Source: Theocolax elegans
Taxonomy: Eukaryota > Arthropoda > Insecta > Hymenoptera > Cerocephalidae
Reading direction: 5' to 3'
Assembly: GCA_026168455.1 (NCBI GenBank)
Contig: CM047430.1
Span: 70,471,044-70,535,043, forward strand
Length of the DNA stretch: 64,000 bases
In this document: positions 62,241 to 64,000 of the stretch, one piece after another
How the letters are laid out: each line of letters opens with the position of its first letter
Position numbering within the stretch: the stretch's first letter is position 1
Notes under the pieces: model-generated
Databases searched by the model: none
What the model saw: the letters and a program-made list of their open reading frames with translations, nothing else
Told to the model about the DNA's origin: nothing
Program-made: the position numbers and the translations under genes

Positions 62241-64000
62241 ACAACATAAAATTCTGAGTTTGAAACGCTAAAATATTGCCAAACACAGAAAACCTCATAT
62301 TCGTTTCTTTACAAAAATATCGTAGAAACCTAAAAATCAAATCCTCTAACTCGTAAAAATCAAACAAACTCCCCTCTCCCCGTGGTCGTGCTCGAAACTC
62401 GTTTTCTAATTATTCGTGTCCGGCACAAGTACAAGAGGGACCCTAAATATCGTAACATAAATACCCGATAAACCATACGAAGGGAGAAAAGAAAACATTA
62501 AAGTCCGTTCAACTCGAGCGAGTCTAACCAACGTAAGACGCGAGTAAAAAAAGAAGGAGTACGAGAATGATTGAGTTTCGAAAAATGTGCTCCCCGAGCA
62601 ATTTTGGTTTTTACCGAATAATTCCGAAATTCCACTTGGATCCTTGAAACAACCTGCGCCGCGTTTTTACAACTGGCGGGCTTCGAGTATATAGGTACTT
62701 TCTAATGGGAGCAACGGCTCTTTACGTCCGCCGACCATCTGTCGTGTGCGTATATAGCGCTCGCGTATATATTTCTATATACTCTCTATACATATATGTA
62801 TATGTACATTTCGTGAATTGGTTTGTCCAAATTAAAGTCAGCTGAGTCCGCGAGATATATACATGTACATACACGTCTATATATCTTAACCCAGCTGTTG
62901 ACCAAGCCGAACGATACTCGCGCGCGAATCGAGGATTTGTCGCTAACTTTTTGTTCGTCAAACTTCAGCACATCATTCCTTGAGAATTTTAAGAAAAACT
63001 CTCTACTTGATGGGCAGCTGCGTCATAATACACGTATATAGACTACTGCGTGGAGAAAAAAAAAGACAAAGATTCAGCTGTCCGTTTAGATACGAACAAA
63101 CTATCAAATTAATGTACGCTGATGGATTTATAGTATATATATACATATTTATTATTCGTGCACATCTTGTTGTTCAAATTGTGATTTTTAGGTAGACTAA
63201 ATACGCGTGTTACGTGTAAACGAAACGATACCACCGGGTTAACTCGATATTCGTTTAAAACAGTACTCGCGTGTTTTCTTGGTGATGGAATCCTGGAGGA
63301 TACTGTAACCGGAAGCAATACGAGGTGTTTTTTTTTCCTCGATGCCAGAAAAAACATTTCCTTAAATAGAAATTTAAACTTTGCATCGAATTTTACGATC
63401 GAGTTCATGGCTTTGCGTACGCGTGCGAAAATACGATGAAAATAAATTTTGACGCCTCGTAAGTTGTAAGTAATCGGTGAACGTCACCGTGAATTATTTT
63501 ACAATAGTATTTCACGCTTAGTTTTCTCGACAAATAACAAAATTGAATTCACTTTTTTTTCGGTGTATTTTTATTCCATTATATTTATTTCTCTTTGTCG
63601 TACGTCTACATGAATCAAAAGGATGCATTTTTCATTACGGATGACGTAAAATCGATCGTTACGATAATGCAAATTTTAATGTATGTAGTTTTGAAACACC
63701 GCTTATAATAATATTTGAAAAAGGAAAAATAATACTTAGATATTTAACAAATAATTAAGAATTCACTCGTGATGCATATATTCATATAGTATATATAATT
63801 TTTCTTTTTTTTCTAACCTTGTCGATGTAAAATTGTTATAAATAATAGAGACAATGCACACGGGTAATAATTCGTTTTTTACGCAAATTTTCCCAAAATT
63901 AACGATACTACTAATTTAATGTATTCTCGCTATGTTAAAAAAAAAATTCCACTCTATAAACAGCAAAATAATTCCATCCATTTTTAATTCAATCCCATAA
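62241..64000. other. AT-rich stretch without recognisable features
   Basis: I see no coding exon, mobile element or RNA gene in these 1.76 kb, only short TA/TG runs such as 62755-62810. Confidence 0.6.

Overview
The window looks like insect nuclear DNA, most likely from a hymenopteran and quite possibly an ant. It is AT-rich with many GA/CT, CA/GT and TA microsatellites, CpG is not depleted, and almost nothing is coding. Gene structures are eukaryotic (GT-AG introns, a CXXC zinc finger, a BEN domain, a tnp2-type transposase). The species assignment is inference.

One host gene is recognisable. A GC-rich exon (coding part 21122-22192, + strand) encodes about 357 residues ending in a CXXC zinc finger that I read as insect Tet (Ten-Eleven Translocation dioxygenase). 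A good splice acceptor (exon start 20570), a 552-nt leader with two short uORFs, and a donor after 22192 frame it. No catalytic-domain exon is seen downstream, so 22193-64000 reads as one giant Tet intron of more than 41 kb. The 20 kb upstream has no convincing coding exon, but two CpG-rich stretches each carry an NRF1-type palindrome and could hold promoters or 5' exons. The first 2.7 kb contain a nearly exact direct duplication of about 0.9 kb that may be an assembly artefact.

Inside the presumed intron, 41964-52627 is a 10,664-bp DNA transposon with 750-bp terminal inverted repeats and a 2-bp target duplication. It carries two divergent genes. Leftward is a seven-exon, apparently intact BEN-domain gene (473 codons, every junction GT-AG and in phase). 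Rightward is a three-exon CACTA/EnSpm (tnp2-like) transposase that is frameshifted close to its C-terminus. A 1.57-kb near-perfect palindrome lies between them. I think this two-gene element is the most interesting object here: a tnp2 transposase packaged with a BEN-domain DNA-binding protein, architecturally like the TnpD/TnpA pair of plant En/Spm.

Smaller mobile elements follow. A 231-bp CACTG-ended MITE lies at 24745-24975. Two inverted-repeat elements lie just right of the big transposon (52788-52952 and 52964-53416). A complete TRIM-like element at 61464-62236 has 225-bp LTRs, each containing an antisense tRNA-like Pol III unit with A box, B box and T7 terminator. The rest is intronic or intergenic sequence with microsatellites and a few motif clusters that may be regulatory.
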